The notes under the pieces: model-generated
The model's input: only the letters and a program-made list of their open reading frames with translations
Told to the model about the DNA's origin: nothing
Databases searched by the model: none
Made by a program: the position numbers and the translations under genes
DNA from: Citrobacter rodentium NBRC 105723 = DSM 16636
Lineage (GTDB): Bacteria; Pseudomonadota; Gammaproteobacteria; Enterobacterales; Enterobacteriaceae
NCBI RefSeq assembly: GCF_021278985.1
Contig: NZ_CP082833.1
Span: 3,472,001 to 3,536,000 of the forward strand
DNA length: 64,000 nucleotides
Reading direction: 5' to 3'
In this document: positions 7,858 through 14,871 of the stretch, piece after piece
Layout: every line of letters begins with the position of its first letter
How positions within the stretch are numbered: the stretch's first letter is position 1

Positions 7858-9117
7858 ATGGCACAAGTCATTAATACAAACAGCCTGTCGCTGTTGACCC
7901 AGAACAACCTGAATAAATCTCAGTCCGCACTGGGCTCTGCTATCGAACGTCTCTCCTCCGGTCTGCGTATCAACAGCGCAAAAGATGATGCTGCTGGTCA
8001 GGCAATTGCTAACCGCTTCACTTCTAACATTAAAGGTCTGACTCAGGCTTCCCGTAACGCCAACGACGGTATTTCTATCGCGCAAACCACAGAAGGCGCG
8101 CTGAATGAGATTAACAACAATCTGCAGCGTGTACGTGAACTGTCCGTACAGGCGGCGAACGGTTCTAACTCTGATTCTGATTTAAAATCTATCCAGGACG
8201 AAATTGATCAGCGTCTGAACGAAATCAACCGTGTGGCGGAACAGACTGACTTTAACGGTAAAAAAGTTTTAAGTCAGGATGGTCAGTTAACTATTCAGGT
8301 GGGTGCAAATGATGGTGAAACTATCACAATTGATCTGAAAAAGATTGATAAAACTGAATTGGGTCTGGATAAGTTAGATGTTAGCAAAGGCGTAGCTACT
8401 ACAGTTAAAGATGGCACAAAAGTTAAAGCTGATTTTGACGTAAAAATTGCAGATTTCAAAGACGGCAACACAACCCCATTAACCGCTAACCTTGAGTTGA
8501 AACAGGATAAAGCCGGTAACTATATAGTATTCGATTCAGCTAACAGTAAATACTATGACGCGACTGTAGATAGTGATACGGGTGAAATCACATTTGATTC
8601 CAGTACAGCCGAAACGACTAAAGATACAACTAAACTTACTGATGTTACTTCTTTCTCAAAAGAGGTGACGATTAATAGTGGGCTGGCAGATAATCAATCT
8701 TTAGTCAAGTACAAAGGTGCTGACGGCAAAGACCAGTATGCGGTTCAAACCCTTGATAATGACGGAAACGCAACGTTCAAAACTGCTGTTTTTGGCCGGG
8801 ATGGTAAGGTTACAGAGGATGCTGTAGTTACTATGTCTGCTAACGTTGACCCACTCGCAAAAATTGATGACGCATTGAAAACAGTTGATGCTTTCCGTAG
8901 CCAACTGGGTGCGGTTCAGAACCGTTTCGAATCTGCTATCACCAACCTGGGCAACACCGTAAACAACCTGTCTTCCGCTCGTAGCCGTATCGAAGACTCC
9001 GACTACGCGACCGAAGTCTCCAACATGTCTCGCGCGCAGATCCTGCAGCAGGCGGGTACCTCTGTTCTGGCGCAGGCTAACCAGGTTCCGCAAAACGTAC
9101 TGTCGCACCCCGCATGA
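7858..9117 (+). CDS. fliC: FliC, phase-1 flagellin with a prophage-altered C-terminus
   Basis: A 419-residue flagellin. The N-terminal D0/D1 (MAQVINTNSLSLLTQNNLNK..) and C-terminal D1/D0 (..NLSSARSRIEDSDYATEVSNM..) are Salmonella-type. The middle (about residues 175-335) is a variable, lower-GC surface domain with many Asp/Lys/Thr, the H-antigen region. The start at 7858 has AAGGA 8 bases upstream. The expected end NVLSLLR is replaced by NVLSHPA, because phage DNA begins after GTACTGTC (9097-9104); the original last codons TTTACTGCG TAA lie at the right junction (28105-28113). The last two conserved leucines and the terminal Arg are lost. I expect it to be expressed, but assembly, FliS binding and NAIP5 sensing may change. 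Confidence 0.96.
   Translation: MAQVINTNSLSLLTQNNLNKSQSALGSAIERLSSGLRINSAKDDAAGQAIANRFTSNIKGLTQASRNANDGISIAQTTEGALNEINNNLQRVRELSVQAANGSNSDSDLKSIQDEIDQRLNEINRVAEQTDFNGKKVLSQDGQLTIQVGANDGETITIDLKKIDKTELGLDKLDVSKGVATTVKDGTKVKADFDVKIADFKDGNTTPLTANLELKQDKAGNYIVFDSANSKYYDATVDSDTGEITFDSSTAETTKDTTKLTDVTSFSKEVTINSGLADNQSLVKYKGADGKDQYAVQTLDNDGNATFKTAVFGRDGKVTEDAVVTMSANVDPLAKIDDALKTVDAFRSQLGAVQNRFESAITNLGNTVNNLSSARSRIEDSDYATEVSNMSRAQILQQAGTSVLAQANQVPQNVLSHPA
9097..9104. other. attL core in fliC
   Basis: GTACTGTC is the last sequence shared with the right junction. Upstream is the fliC reading frame; downstream is phage sequence GCACCCCGCATGA, which supplies the new codons HPA and stop. The inferred attP core sits in an imperfect inverted repeat (GGGT..ACCC) as expected for a tyrosine integrase core site. 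Confidence 0.85.
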
Positions 9118-9181
9118 CGCGAGGTGCAGAACTATCAACAACTTAGAAAAAACATCTTTAAAATCAACGACACAAAATGAC

Positions 9182-9203
9182 GATATAAGCCGCTATTAAG
9201 TGC
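9182..9203. promoter_or_regulatory. possible Cox/excisionase site in the attL arm
   Basis: GATATAAGCCGC at 9182-9193 is followed by a related CTATTAAGT one helical turn later. The same 12-mer occurs at 10660-10671, beside a related CTATAAGCGG, between the repressor and the early genes. In P2 the Cox protein binds both attP and the Pc promoter region, so a motif shared by these two places is a candidate Cox box. Confidence 0.4.
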
Positions 9204-9220
9204 CATTGATTCAATTAGCG

Positions 9221-9229
9221 TAGGCAACG
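9221..9229. promoter_or_regulatory. possible integrase arm-type site (left arm)
   Basis: TAGGCAACG lies 117 bases inside attL, just after the int stop codon. An identical 9-mer occurs at 28035-28043, inside attR. Paired identical short repeats flanking the core are typical of arm-type integrase sites in P2-like attP. Confidence 0.4.
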
Positions 9230-9234
9230 CGTAG

Positions 9235-10215
9235 TCAAATCCCCAGACCTCCACCAAGCGGATTTAACGTAATCGCGTGCTGGAGAAAATCCGGTGCAAG
9301 ATGCGCATAAACCATCGTCTGTTTAATGCTGGCATGACCCATAATTTGCTGAAGCGCAATAATGTTTCCTCCGTTCATCATGAACCAACTGGCGAACGTG
9401 TGGCGAAGCACATGCGTTGACTGCCCCCGCGGTAAATCAGGTTTTACACGCCGTAATTGCTCACGAAACTGAGCATAATTCACATCAAACAACGGCCCCG
9501 TCTCGCAGGTTTTGATCTCCCGCTCCAGAGCTTCCGAAATCGGCACCGTCCTTTTTTTGCCGTTCTTCGTTTTCAGAAAGGTCACACGTCCATGATTGAC
9601 CTGCTCCGCCCGCAGCGTGCTTCCCTCATTCCACCGCGCCCCGGTACTGAGACACAGCAATGCTACCCGGCGATTGTCACCTTCCAGAAATTCCAGCAAT
9701 CGGGCGATTTCCTGTTTTGTAAGGTAAGTCATCGGTGGCTGCGCCTCCCGTAACGGCTGCAAACCATGACAGGGATTTTCAACGCGAAATTCTCCAAGCT
9801 TACTCAATGCGGTAAACATACCGGACAAACGATAAACATCACGGTTAATGGTTGATGCGCTAATACCATCTGTAAGCCGTTCACCGCGATGCCTGGCAAT
9901 TTCACGCTTATCAAGTCGGTTAACGGCAGGATTACCAAGCGCCCTGATTGTCTTTTCCAGTTGTTGTCTTTCGATTGCACCGTTCTCCAGGGTCTGACCA
10001 TGCAACAGCCACCAGATTTCCAGCAACTCCCCAAGTGTACGGCGATCAGTGCTTGCGCCGAGCCATTCTTTTTTCTCGACGTTAGCCATCACATACCGCT
10101 CAAACAGAATAGCTTCCTGTTTTTTCTTGAAACGTCTGCGTATGCGCTTGCCTTCACGCCCACGCGGGTAAATATCCACCTGATATTGCCCCCCTTCGAG
10201 CTTCTTAATCGTCAT
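9235..10215 (-). CDS. int: P2-type tyrosine integrase
   Basis: A 326-residue tyrosine recombinase with an N-terminal arm-binding domain (about 1-60), a core-binding SAM-like domain (about 60-155) and a C-terminal catalytic domain. Catalytic residues are visible: Arg194 (STGARWNE), His268-x-x-Arg271 (HVLRH), His294 (IMGHAS) and the nucleophile Tyr303 (MVYAHL). All are intact, so the enzyme is probably active. Its 3' end points at attL, the usual P2 order. It is convergent with fliC, which now has no terminator before it. Its target here would be the last codons of fliC. Confidence 0.93.
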   Translation of the reverse strand: MTIKKLEGGQYQVDIYPRGREGKRIRRRFKKKQEAILFERYVMANVEKKEWLGASTDRRTLGELLEIWWLLHGQTLENGAIERQQLEKTIRALGNPAVNRLDKREIARHRGERLTDGISASTINRDVYRLSGMFTALSKLGEFRVENPCHGLQPLREAQPPMTYLTKQEIARLLEFLEGDNRRVALLCLSTGARWNEGSTLRAEQVNHGRVTFLKTKNGKKRTVPISEALEREIKTCETGPLFDVNYAQFREQLRRVKPDLPRGQSTHVLRHTFASWFMMNGGNIIALQQIMGHASIKQTMVYAHLAPDFLQHAITLNPLGGGLGI

Positions 10216-10281
10216 AGCGAAGCCCTCCGGTTGACGCCAATGAAACCGTCTCTAACCAGTCAATAAAATCAAAATGTAACG

Positions 10282-10605
10282 TTAACCAGTTTTGCGGACG
10301 GAGCGGCGCGACATTACTGCATTTTCGTGCCCATCAGGGGAGAGAGGCGGGGCAATCTGCCCTGATTCTGGCGCAATATTGTCGGTCATAAGCCACAGGG
10401 CATATTTAGAAAATTGAGAATGAAGCGTGATCTTTAGCAAAATATCACTACCTATTTTTTCAACCCGTCCAGTTTCATAATACTTTTGCGTCCCCGCAGG
10501 AATCCCCGTCAATTCAAAGAATTGCTGTCTGCTAAGACCTTCAGCATCTCTAATCATGCGGATTTTTTCCCCTATCCCTCTTGACTGGGTGGAAGTCTCT
10601 ACCAT
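10282..10605 (-). CDS. P2 C-like immunity repressor (HTH)
   Basis: A 107-residue protein with an N-terminal helix-turn-helix (GEKIRMIRDAEGLSRQQFFELTGIPAGTQKYYE, about 11-43), close in size to the 99-residue P2 C protein. The position between int and a divergent early operon is that of the lysogenic repressor. An operator-like repeat overlaps its first codons, so it is likely autoregulated. Confidence 0.8.
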   Translation of the reverse strand: MVETSTQSRGIGEKIRMIRDAEGLSRQQFFELTGIPAGTQKYYETGRVEKIGSDILLKITLHSQFSKYALWLMTDNIAPESGQIAPPLSPDGHENAVMSRRSVRKTG

Positions 10606-10637
10606 AACATTCTCCTAAAGGGTGGAAGTTTCTACCA
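10587..10637. promoter_or_regulatory. two repressor operator repeats
   Basis: GGGTGGAAGTCTCTACCA (10587-10604) and GGGTGGAAGTTTCTACCA (10620-10637) differ at one of 18 positions and start 33 bp apart, about three helical turns. Each is also partly palindromic (GGTGGA..TCTACC). P2-family C repressors bind pairs of direct repeats at their promoter, so these are the likely operators. The first overlaps the start of the repressor gene. Confidence 0.75.
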
Positions 10638-10649
10638 ATACACATCACC

Positions 10650-10671
10650 GCTATAAGCGGATATAAGCCGC
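10650..10671. promoter_or_regulatory. possible Cox sites at the early switch
   Basis: Tandem CTATAAGCGG and ATATAAGCCG, one helical turn apart. The sequence GATATAAGCCGC is repeated exactly at 9182-9193 in the attL arm. The location between C and the rightward early genes fits a site where Cox represses the C promoter. Confidence 0.4.
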
Positions 10672-10700
10672 CAATAGCCCCAAACGGAGAATTATTGCAC

Positions 10701-10829
10701 ATGAGAGACAGGGAACTAGAGCGATATATTGTTCTCAACGTTCATTACCTCGCCGCCTATACCAGAGGTCTTTTTCCGACCACTATTGGCGCGATTCTTA
10801 TAGCGTTTGTTATTTGGCTCATTGAGTAG
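10701..10829 (+). CDS. small membrane protein, first early gene
   Basis: A 42-residue ORF starting at ATG 10701 with CGGAGA 10 bases upstream. The N-terminal half is charged (MRDRELERY) and the C-terminal half is one hydrophobic helix (about residues 24-41, TTIGAILIAFVIWLIE). It is the first ORF to the right of the repressor switch, 11 bases before the next gene. I do not recognise it. No clear Cox protein is found at this place, where P2 has it. Confidence 0.5.
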   Translation: MRDRELERYIVLNVHYLAAYTRGLFPTTIGAILIAFVIWLIE

Positions 10830-10840
10830 AGGCACGAAAA

Positions 10841-11299
10841 ATGAATAAGCAACAGCAAAATGGCGAGCCCCATAACTCGGGATTTCGACGCAATTACTTT
10901 GAAAATGGGCGTTATGCCGGGGAAGTAAATCGGTACGGGGTTTTTGATATGAAGCAACAGCGCAATTCTTCACAGCAGCGATTCCGCAACGGGGCGGAAC
11001 GTCATGCTAACCGTTTCGCTACCAGCGCATCACGTAGCAGCTCTCGCTACAGCCTGAGCGAAACACACGCAACGCCGGATGGCTACCCAGTAAAACAAAT
11101 CGGCGAGCATACCTGGCTGATTGAGAAAGCTGGAATCGTGGTCCACAAATGCCCACACAATCCGTTTACCGGAAACCGCATTTTTGCACTAAGCAGCGGC
11201 GACAATCAGTTCGGGCAGGATTTCACATTATACGAAGCACTACGCACGGTTGATCGTCTGCTTCGGGGGCAAAGTTTTATTAAACAGGCTGATTTATAA
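10841..11299 (+). CDS. phage early-region protein, unknown function
   Basis: A 152-residue protein. The first half is basic and low in complexity (Asn/Gln/Arg/Ser: KQQRNSSQQRFRNGAERHANRF, SASRSSSRYS), and the second half looks folded (GYPVKQIGEHTWLIEKAGIVVHKCPHNPF, about 90-125). It lies in the rightward early operon between C and A. The family is not recognised; a DNA-binding role is possible from its charge. Confidence 0.65.
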   Translation: MNKQQQNGEPHNSGFRRNYFENGRYAGEVNRYGVFDMKQQRNSSQQRFRNGAERHANRFATSASRSSSRYSLSETHATPDGYPVKQIGEHTWLIEKAGIVVHKCPHNPFTGNRIFALSSGDNQFGQDFTLYEALRTVDRLLRGQSFIKQADL

Positions 11300-11309
11300 C
11301 GGGTGCTTT

Positions 11310-11597
11310 ATGAGCAAAGACCACGCACAAGGTGTATTTATCCGTTTTATTAATTTTCGCGGTGAACTGTTATTACGCGCATCCGCTATTGATGGAGTGG
11401 CTCCGGCGGGTAAAAACGGAGCCAACGAAGCCACTTACGTTTATCTGAACGGCACGCGACTGCTTGTGGAACTTCCGTACCAGACCGTACGAGAAATCAT
11501 TAGCGAAGCTGAAAAGGCACGTCAGGTTAATGGCGATGAACCCTATATCGAAATTATTTGTATGGATTCAGAAGCTGAAATTCAGAAAGCAGATTAA
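11310..11597 (+). CDS. phage early-region protein, unknown function
   Basis: A 95-residue acidic protein starting at MSKDHAQGVF. The start at 11310 is preferred over an upstream in-frame codon that would overlap the previous gene. It has beta-rich character (IRFINFRGELLLRASAIDGV) resembling a small SH3-like or PH-like fold. It sits in the early operon with short gaps. Not recognised by name. Confidence 0.65.
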   Translation: MSKDHAQGVFIRFINFRGELLLRASAIDGVAPAGKNGANEATYVYLNGTRLLVELPYQTVREIISEAEKARQVNGDEPYIEIICMDSEAEIQKAD

Positions 11598-11608
11598 AGG
11601 GCGTTGCG

Positions 11609-11851
11609 ATGGGCAAAGAATATAAAACTCTCATTAACAAAGCACTTGAGCGTTTTTATTTTCGCTTAAGTGCATCAGGCGCTCATGCTGAACGTGCAGC
11701 CCGTGACTCATTGACCAGGGCAATCCGGAGTCTGTATGACGTGGCTTTTTACGCTGATGATCTGGATGCACTTAACGAACTTTCCGAGCTGATCTGTGCC
11801 GCAGAATGCGGGGAACATATTGAACCGTATAAGCTGGGGAATATCGCATGA
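11609..11851 (+). CDS. phage early-region helical protein, unknown function
   Basis: An 80-residue, mostly helical protein (KTLINKALERFYFRL, ARDSLTRAIRSLYDVAFY) with a Cys near residue 67. GGGCG lies upstream of the ATG. Its stop overlaps the start of the next small ORF by 4 bases, so translation is probably coupled. Similar in size to the small P2 orf80-83 group between C and A, but not identified. Confidence 0.6.
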   Translation: MGKEYKTLINKALERFYFRLSASGAHAERAARDSLTRAIRSLYDVAFYADDLDALNELSELICAAECGEHIEPYKLGNIA

Positions 11852-11961
11852 GCATATTTATCTCATGGCTTGTTCTGATTATTTCGGTGGCCTGCGCCAT
11901 TGGGATTATGCGAATTATTCATTCAGTAAAAAAGATTGAACGCTTTTTCACTGGTGAATAA
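11848..11961 (+). CDS. 37-residue single-span membrane protein
   Basis: ATG at 11848 overlaps the previous stop (ATGA). It encodes MSIFISWLVLIISVACAIGI.. followed by a basic tail (HSVKKIERFFTGE). One membrane helix covers about residues 3-22. The 4-base overlap and operon position support a real gene; the function is unknown. Confidence 0.5.
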   Translation: MSIFISWLVLIISVACAIGIMRIIHSVKKIERFFTGE

Positions 11962-12054
11962 CGATACAAATAAAACATCAAATTAAATAAGAAAACGTGA
12001 AAACCATCCGTATTAACGGAGGTATTCGCACACGCAAATAACGGAGATACAAAA

Positions 12055-12465
12055 ATGCACGCAAAAGAAGAAGGTATCATCAGAGCACTGAAAGAAATTT
12101 CAAAGACAGAAAACGAAGTAGCGAAAAAAGCCGTGGCAAATGCACATATGGACGTCGCAACCCACACACTGATAGTCGCAAGAGTCACGGCAGAAGCAGC
12201 CGAAATTATCGCAAAACAGGATGCTGAACTGGCGGTTCTCAGAACACAACCAGTCACCGGACTGGATTTGTCTAACACCGGACGCCTTATTTACACAATT
12301 GGCTCGGAGCCACAGCAATACACCATTATCGTCGGATTACAGGATAAATACCTGATCACTCCTCACCCCATAAGGGAATCAGAAATTCTGACAAATCTCT
12401 GCCTGATAGAGCGCTCTCAAGTCGCATTCATTGATGACGCACAGCGCACCGTATTTAACGCATAG
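12055..12465 (+). CDS. phage early-region protein with coiled-coil N-terminus
   Basis: A 136-residue protein. Residues 1-65 are Ala/Glu/Lys-rich and helical (ALKEISKTENEVAKKAVANAH.., AEAAEIIAKQDAELAVLR), probably a coiled coil. Residues 75-136 look like a compact beta domain (RLIYTIGSEPQQYTIIVGLQDKYLITPHP). ACGGAGATACAAAA provides a ribosome-binding site. Family not recognised. Confidence 0.6.
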   Translation: MHAKEEGIIRALKEISKTENEVAKKAVANAHMDVATHTLIVARVTAEAAEIIAKQDAELAVLRTQPVTGLDLSNTGRLIYTIGSEPQQYTIIVGLQDKYLITPHPIRESEILTNLCLIERSQVAFIDDAQRTVFNA

Positions 12466-12488
12466 GGTTACTGGACAAAGGGGGCGCA

Positions 12489-12692
12489 ATGGCAATTAAG
12501 CGTTTTTCCGTCATTCGTTTCACATCCAGAGGGCGTGAATACGAAGTTGACGAACGGCTGATTAAAACGCTCGACCGTCACCGTTCGCAACCTGACGCGC
12601 ATCACATTTATCTCACTGACGACACTTACTTCTGCGCCACCAACGTGGTGCAGGTGAACCTTATCCGACAGGTACAGGAGTCACGCAGATGA
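12489..12692 (+). CDS. small phage early protein, unknown function
   Basis: A 67-residue basic protein (MAIKRFSVIRFTSRGREYEVDERLIKTLDRHR) with GGGGCGCA upstream. It overlaps the next gene by 4 bases (ATGA), indicating translational coupling. Not recognised. Confidence 0.6.
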   Translation: MAIKRFSVIRFTSRGREYEVDERLIKTLDRHRSQPDAHHIYLTDDTYFCATNVVQVNLIRQVQESRR

Positions 12693-12934
12693 CCATTCTG
12701 GGCTACATCACAGCCAATCCGGGTTGTAGCGGTGGAGAAATCGCCGCCGCGCTGAATACCCCAACCACAGCCATTAATGCTGAGTTGCGCCGACTCTGGC
12801 GTGACGGCTTAGTCATCAGAGAAGTGCGCAAAACAGGCGGTCGGTTCTCTTACCAGGTAAACCCGATGCCGTTCGGGTGTGGCAACCCACTTACTCACAT
12901 GTTTAACCAGCTACTGAAGGAAGCCAGAGCATGA
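12689..12934 (+). CDS. winged-helix DNA-binding protein
   Basis: An 81-residue protein whose first 60 residues form a typical winged helix: ILGYITANPGCSGGEIAAAL (helices 1-2), NTPTTAINAELRRLWRDGLV (recognition helix), and a beta wing (REVRKTGGRFSYQV). It is likely a small phage regulator. A Cox function is possible, since phage Cox proteins are small HTH proteins, but the position far from C argues against that. It overlaps both neighbours by 4 bases. Confidence 0.65.
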   Translation: MTILGYITANPGCSGGEIAAALNTPTTAINAELRRLWRDGLVIREVRKTGGRFSYQVNPMPFGCGNPLTHMFNQLLKEARA

Positions 12935-13230
12935 GCACCATCAACCACCAGGAACTACGCGAACTGGCAACTGACCTGCAACGAATGGCAACGCATCAAA
13001 AATTACTGGCGTTTCGCGCAATGCTCTCGCCATCTGCCGTGCTGGCACTGCTGGATGAGCTGGAGCACGCCAGAACCATGGCTCCTGCCATTCGTCTGAC
13101 GCTCCATCATGAAATCAAGGATTTTTGCGCGACGCTGGAGTCACCAGGTGAATCAGAAACGCCGGAAGCAATGCAGCAGGAGCTGCTGCAACGCATCGAC
13201 AACGTTTTCGATTTTTTCCTTAACCAGTAA
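12931..13230 (+). CDS. phage early-region protein, unknown function
   Basis: A 99-residue helical protein (HQELRELATDLQRMATHQKLL, PSAVLALLDELEHART) of the type found in lambdoid and P2-like early regions (ead/Ea22-like). The 4-base overlap with the upstream winged-helix gene supports the ATG at 12931. Function unknown. Confidence 0.6.
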   Translation: MSTINHQELRELATDLQRMATHQKLLAFRAMLSPSAVLALLDELEHARTMAPAIRLTLHHEIKDFCATLESPGESETPEAMQQELLQRIDNVFDFFLNQ

Positions 13231-13241
13231 AGGACCGCGAT

Positions 13242-13445
13242 ATGAACAAAAAGACCTGGTTTCGCGCATACATGTGGGCGCTGGTATGCGTCCTCGTCTC
13301 TCTCATTCTGTATGCAGGACTACTCCCCCGAATGATTTCATCAGACAGCTCCTTCCTGGTATTGCTGGGCATTTTCATTGCCATGCTGTACCCGGCAGGC
13401 GTTGTTCGCCTTTTCAGTAAGTACATCAAGGAAATCAAACAATGA
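13242..13445 (+). CDS. small two-span membrane protein
   Basis: A 67-residue protein with two hydrophobic helices (about residues 9-30, YMWALVCVLVSLILYAGLL, and 38-57, FLVLLGIFIAMLYPAGVVRL) and a basic tail. The stop overlaps the start of the SPFH lipoprotein gene by 4 bases, so the two are probably made together and may work together in the inner membrane. Not recognised otherwise. Confidence 0.6.
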   Translation: MNKKTWFRAYMWALVCVLVSLILYAGLLPRMISSDSSFLVLLGIFIAMLYPAGVVRLFSKYIKEIKQ

Positions 13446-14272
13446 AGAAATTCAAACTCTTTCAGATTCTCCCGCTTTTTGCCGCCATCCTGCTGGTTGG
13501 TTGCGATCGCGTTGAGCCAGGTAATGTGGGCATCAAAGTCAACAAACTGGGCGACGACAAAGGCGTCGGCGAAGTAGTTGGCGTTGGCCGCTACTGGACA
13601 GGCTGGAATACAGAGGTTTACATCTTCCCGACCTTCAAACAAATGAAGACTTACGATGAGCCGTTCAACTTCCAGATGAGTGACGGCACAACCATCGGCT
13701 ATCACATCGGCGTGGCCTACAAAGTTGATCCATCCAAAGTTACCACGGTGTTTCAGACCTACCGCAAAGGCGTGGACGACATTACCGACACTGACCTGCG
13801 CCAGAAGATCGCCGATGCACTCAACCGACTGGCCAGCAAAATGACCACCGATAAGTTTATCGACGGTGGTAAGTCTGAACTGCTGGATTCAGCACTTAAA
13901 GATATTCAGGAAGAGATGACCCCCATCGGTATTCAGGTCATGAGCCTCTCTTATGTCGGTAAACCGGAATATCCGCCAACCGTTATCGACAGCATTAACG
14001 CCAAAGTCACGGCAAACCAGAAAACCCTGCAACGCGAACAGGAAGTCAAGCAACGCGAAGCAGAAGCCAACATGTTGCGCGCAGAAGCTGCCGGACAGGC
14101 TGATGCCATTCGCACAAAAGCCCAGGCTGAAGCCGACGCCATTCGTTTACGCGGTGAAGCTCTGCGCCAGAATCCCGGCGTTATGGAGCTGGAAGCAATC
14201 AACAAATGGAACGGCACGCTGCCGCAATACATGACCAGCAACACCGCTGTTCCGTTTGTTCCGGTGAAGTAA
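13442..14272 (+). CDS. SPFH/prohibitin-domain lipoprotein
   Basis: A 276-residue protein with a lipoprotein leader (lipobox LVGC, Cys21). An SPFH/band-7 domain follows (about 25-170: GNVGIKVNKLG, FPTFKQMKTYDEP, TIGYHIGVAYKVDPSKV). Next is a long charged helix rich in Ala/Glu/Arg (about 180-235, REAEANMLRAEAAGQADAIR), as in stomatin/HflKC proteins, which form ring-like membrane assemblies. In a phage early operon it could act on the host envelope or protect against superinfection; this is inference. It is coupled to the preceding small membrane protein by a 4-base overlap. Confidence 0.82.
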   Translation: MKKFKLFQILPLFAAILLVGCDRVEPGNVGIKVNKLGDDKGVGEVVGVGRYWTGWNTEVYIFPTFKQMKTYDEPFNFQMSDGTTIGYHIGVAYKVDPSKVTTVFQTYRKGVDDITDTDLRQKIADALNRLASKMTTDKFIDGGKSELLDSALKDIQEEMTPIGIQVMSLSYVGKPEYPPTVIDSINAKVTANQKTLQREQEVKQREAEANMLRAEAAGQADAIRTKAQAEADAIRLRGEALRQNPGVMELEAINKWNGTLPQYMTSNTAVPFVPVK

Positions 14273-14423
14273 TTAAACCCGGCCAGTGAAAATCGCTGGC
14301 CGGAGCAGTATCAGGATTTTTTTAGTATGCCGTTCTCACAAAAAAACCGCTTGCCATGCCGCAATCAGTCAGGTTACATTTCCGCTGCACCTCATAAAAC
14401 GGGTGCCGGGATTGGAACCCCGC

Positions 14424-14435
14424 AGACTAACAGAG
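14424..14435 (+). promoter_or_regulatory. antisense-RNA target site 1 (seqA-like)
   Basis: AGACTAACAGAG, preceded by ATTGGAACCCC (about 14410-14420). Both pieces are complementary to CTCTGTTAG and GTTCCAACC in the structured RNA at 14503-14578. A terminator hairpin follows at once (14442-14461). This matches the P4 leader logic, where seqA pairing promotes termination. Confidence 0.65.
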
Positions 14436-14441
14436 CGCACA

Positions 14442-14461
14442 ACCGCGCCAGCGGTTTTTTT
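14442..14461 (+). terminator. intrinsic terminator in the early-operon leader
   Basis: CCGC, a GCCA loop and GCGG, followed by seven or more T (14442-14461). It lies between target site 1 and the antisense RNA, so it can stop the early transcript before the replication genes. A longer stem with flanking ACCG/CGGT is possible. Confidence 0.65.
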
Positions 14462-14502
14462 GTGCGTACCGTATCGCCACGTCTTTTTCGCACACGAATT
14501 AT

Positions 14503-14578
14503 GGTGGGGCGTACAGGGCCAGCATCAGCTGGGCCGGGTCCTCTGTTAGCCGGTAGTTCCAACCCTGTGCGTCTCACC
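14503..14578 (+). ncRNA. C4/P4 CI-like antisense immunity RNA
   Basis: GGTGGGGCGTACAGGG (14503-14518) pairs with CCCTGTGCGTCTCACC (14563-14578) over all 16 positions with three G-U wobbles. Inside are a CCAGC/GCTGG hairpin (14519-14532) and a CCGG/CCGG hairpin whose loop carries CTCTGTTAG (14541-14549). That loop is complementary to CTAACAGAG present upstream (14427-14435) and downstream (14621-14630), and GTTCCAACC is complementary to the GGAAC boxes at both targets. This is the layout of P1/P7 C4 and P4 CI RNAs, which act on their own leader. I expect it to control the downstream replication genes. Confidence 0.78.
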
Positions 14579-14618
14579 ACCCCGAGCTTGGAACCTCTGG
14601 ATGGTGAGTTTTCAAAAC

Positions 14619-14632
14619 TGACTAACAGAGAG
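14619..14632 (+). promoter_or_regulatory. antisense-RNA target site 2 (seqC-like)
   Basis: GACTAACAGAGAGG, 8 bases before the ATG at 14641, complementary to the loop CTCTGTTAG of the antisense RNA. CTTGGAAC lies about 30 bases upstream. The AGAGAGG part is the ribosome-binding site of the next gene, so pairing could also block its translation directly. Confidence 0.6.
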
Positions 14633-14640
14633 GCCACGCC

Positions 14641-14871
14641 ATGGCAAACCGCAAACAGCACCGCGCTATCGCGGAGCGTCGTCACATCCAGACTGAAATC
14701 AACCGTAGACTTTTCCGCGCATCACGCGTCGCGCAAATCATGCACATCAATATGCTGCATGAGCGCAGTCATGCGCTATCAAACACTTATTCCGCCTCTG
14801 TTTTTAGCTATCTGGCGGATGATTTGTACGAGCTTCAGCAGCTCATCCAGCAGCAAAACAAACTCCGTTAA
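14641..14871 (+). CDS. small phage protein downstream of the antisense RNA
   Basis: A 76-residue basic, helical protein (MANRKQHRAIAERRHIQTEINRRLFRASRVAQI..). Its ribosome-binding site AGAGAGG is part of target site 2. As the first gene controlled by the antisense RNA it corresponds in place to kil/icd-type genes of related phages, but sequence alone does not show that function. Confidence 0.6.
   Translation: MANRKQHRAIAERRHIQTEINRRLFRASRVAQIMHINMLHERSHALSNTYSASVFSYLADDLYELQQLIQQQNKLR

Noticed and set aside
7858..9117. Assignment of the H antigen from the flagellin middle domain
   Set aside because: The variable domain is visible, but I cannot match it to an antigen reliably without a database.
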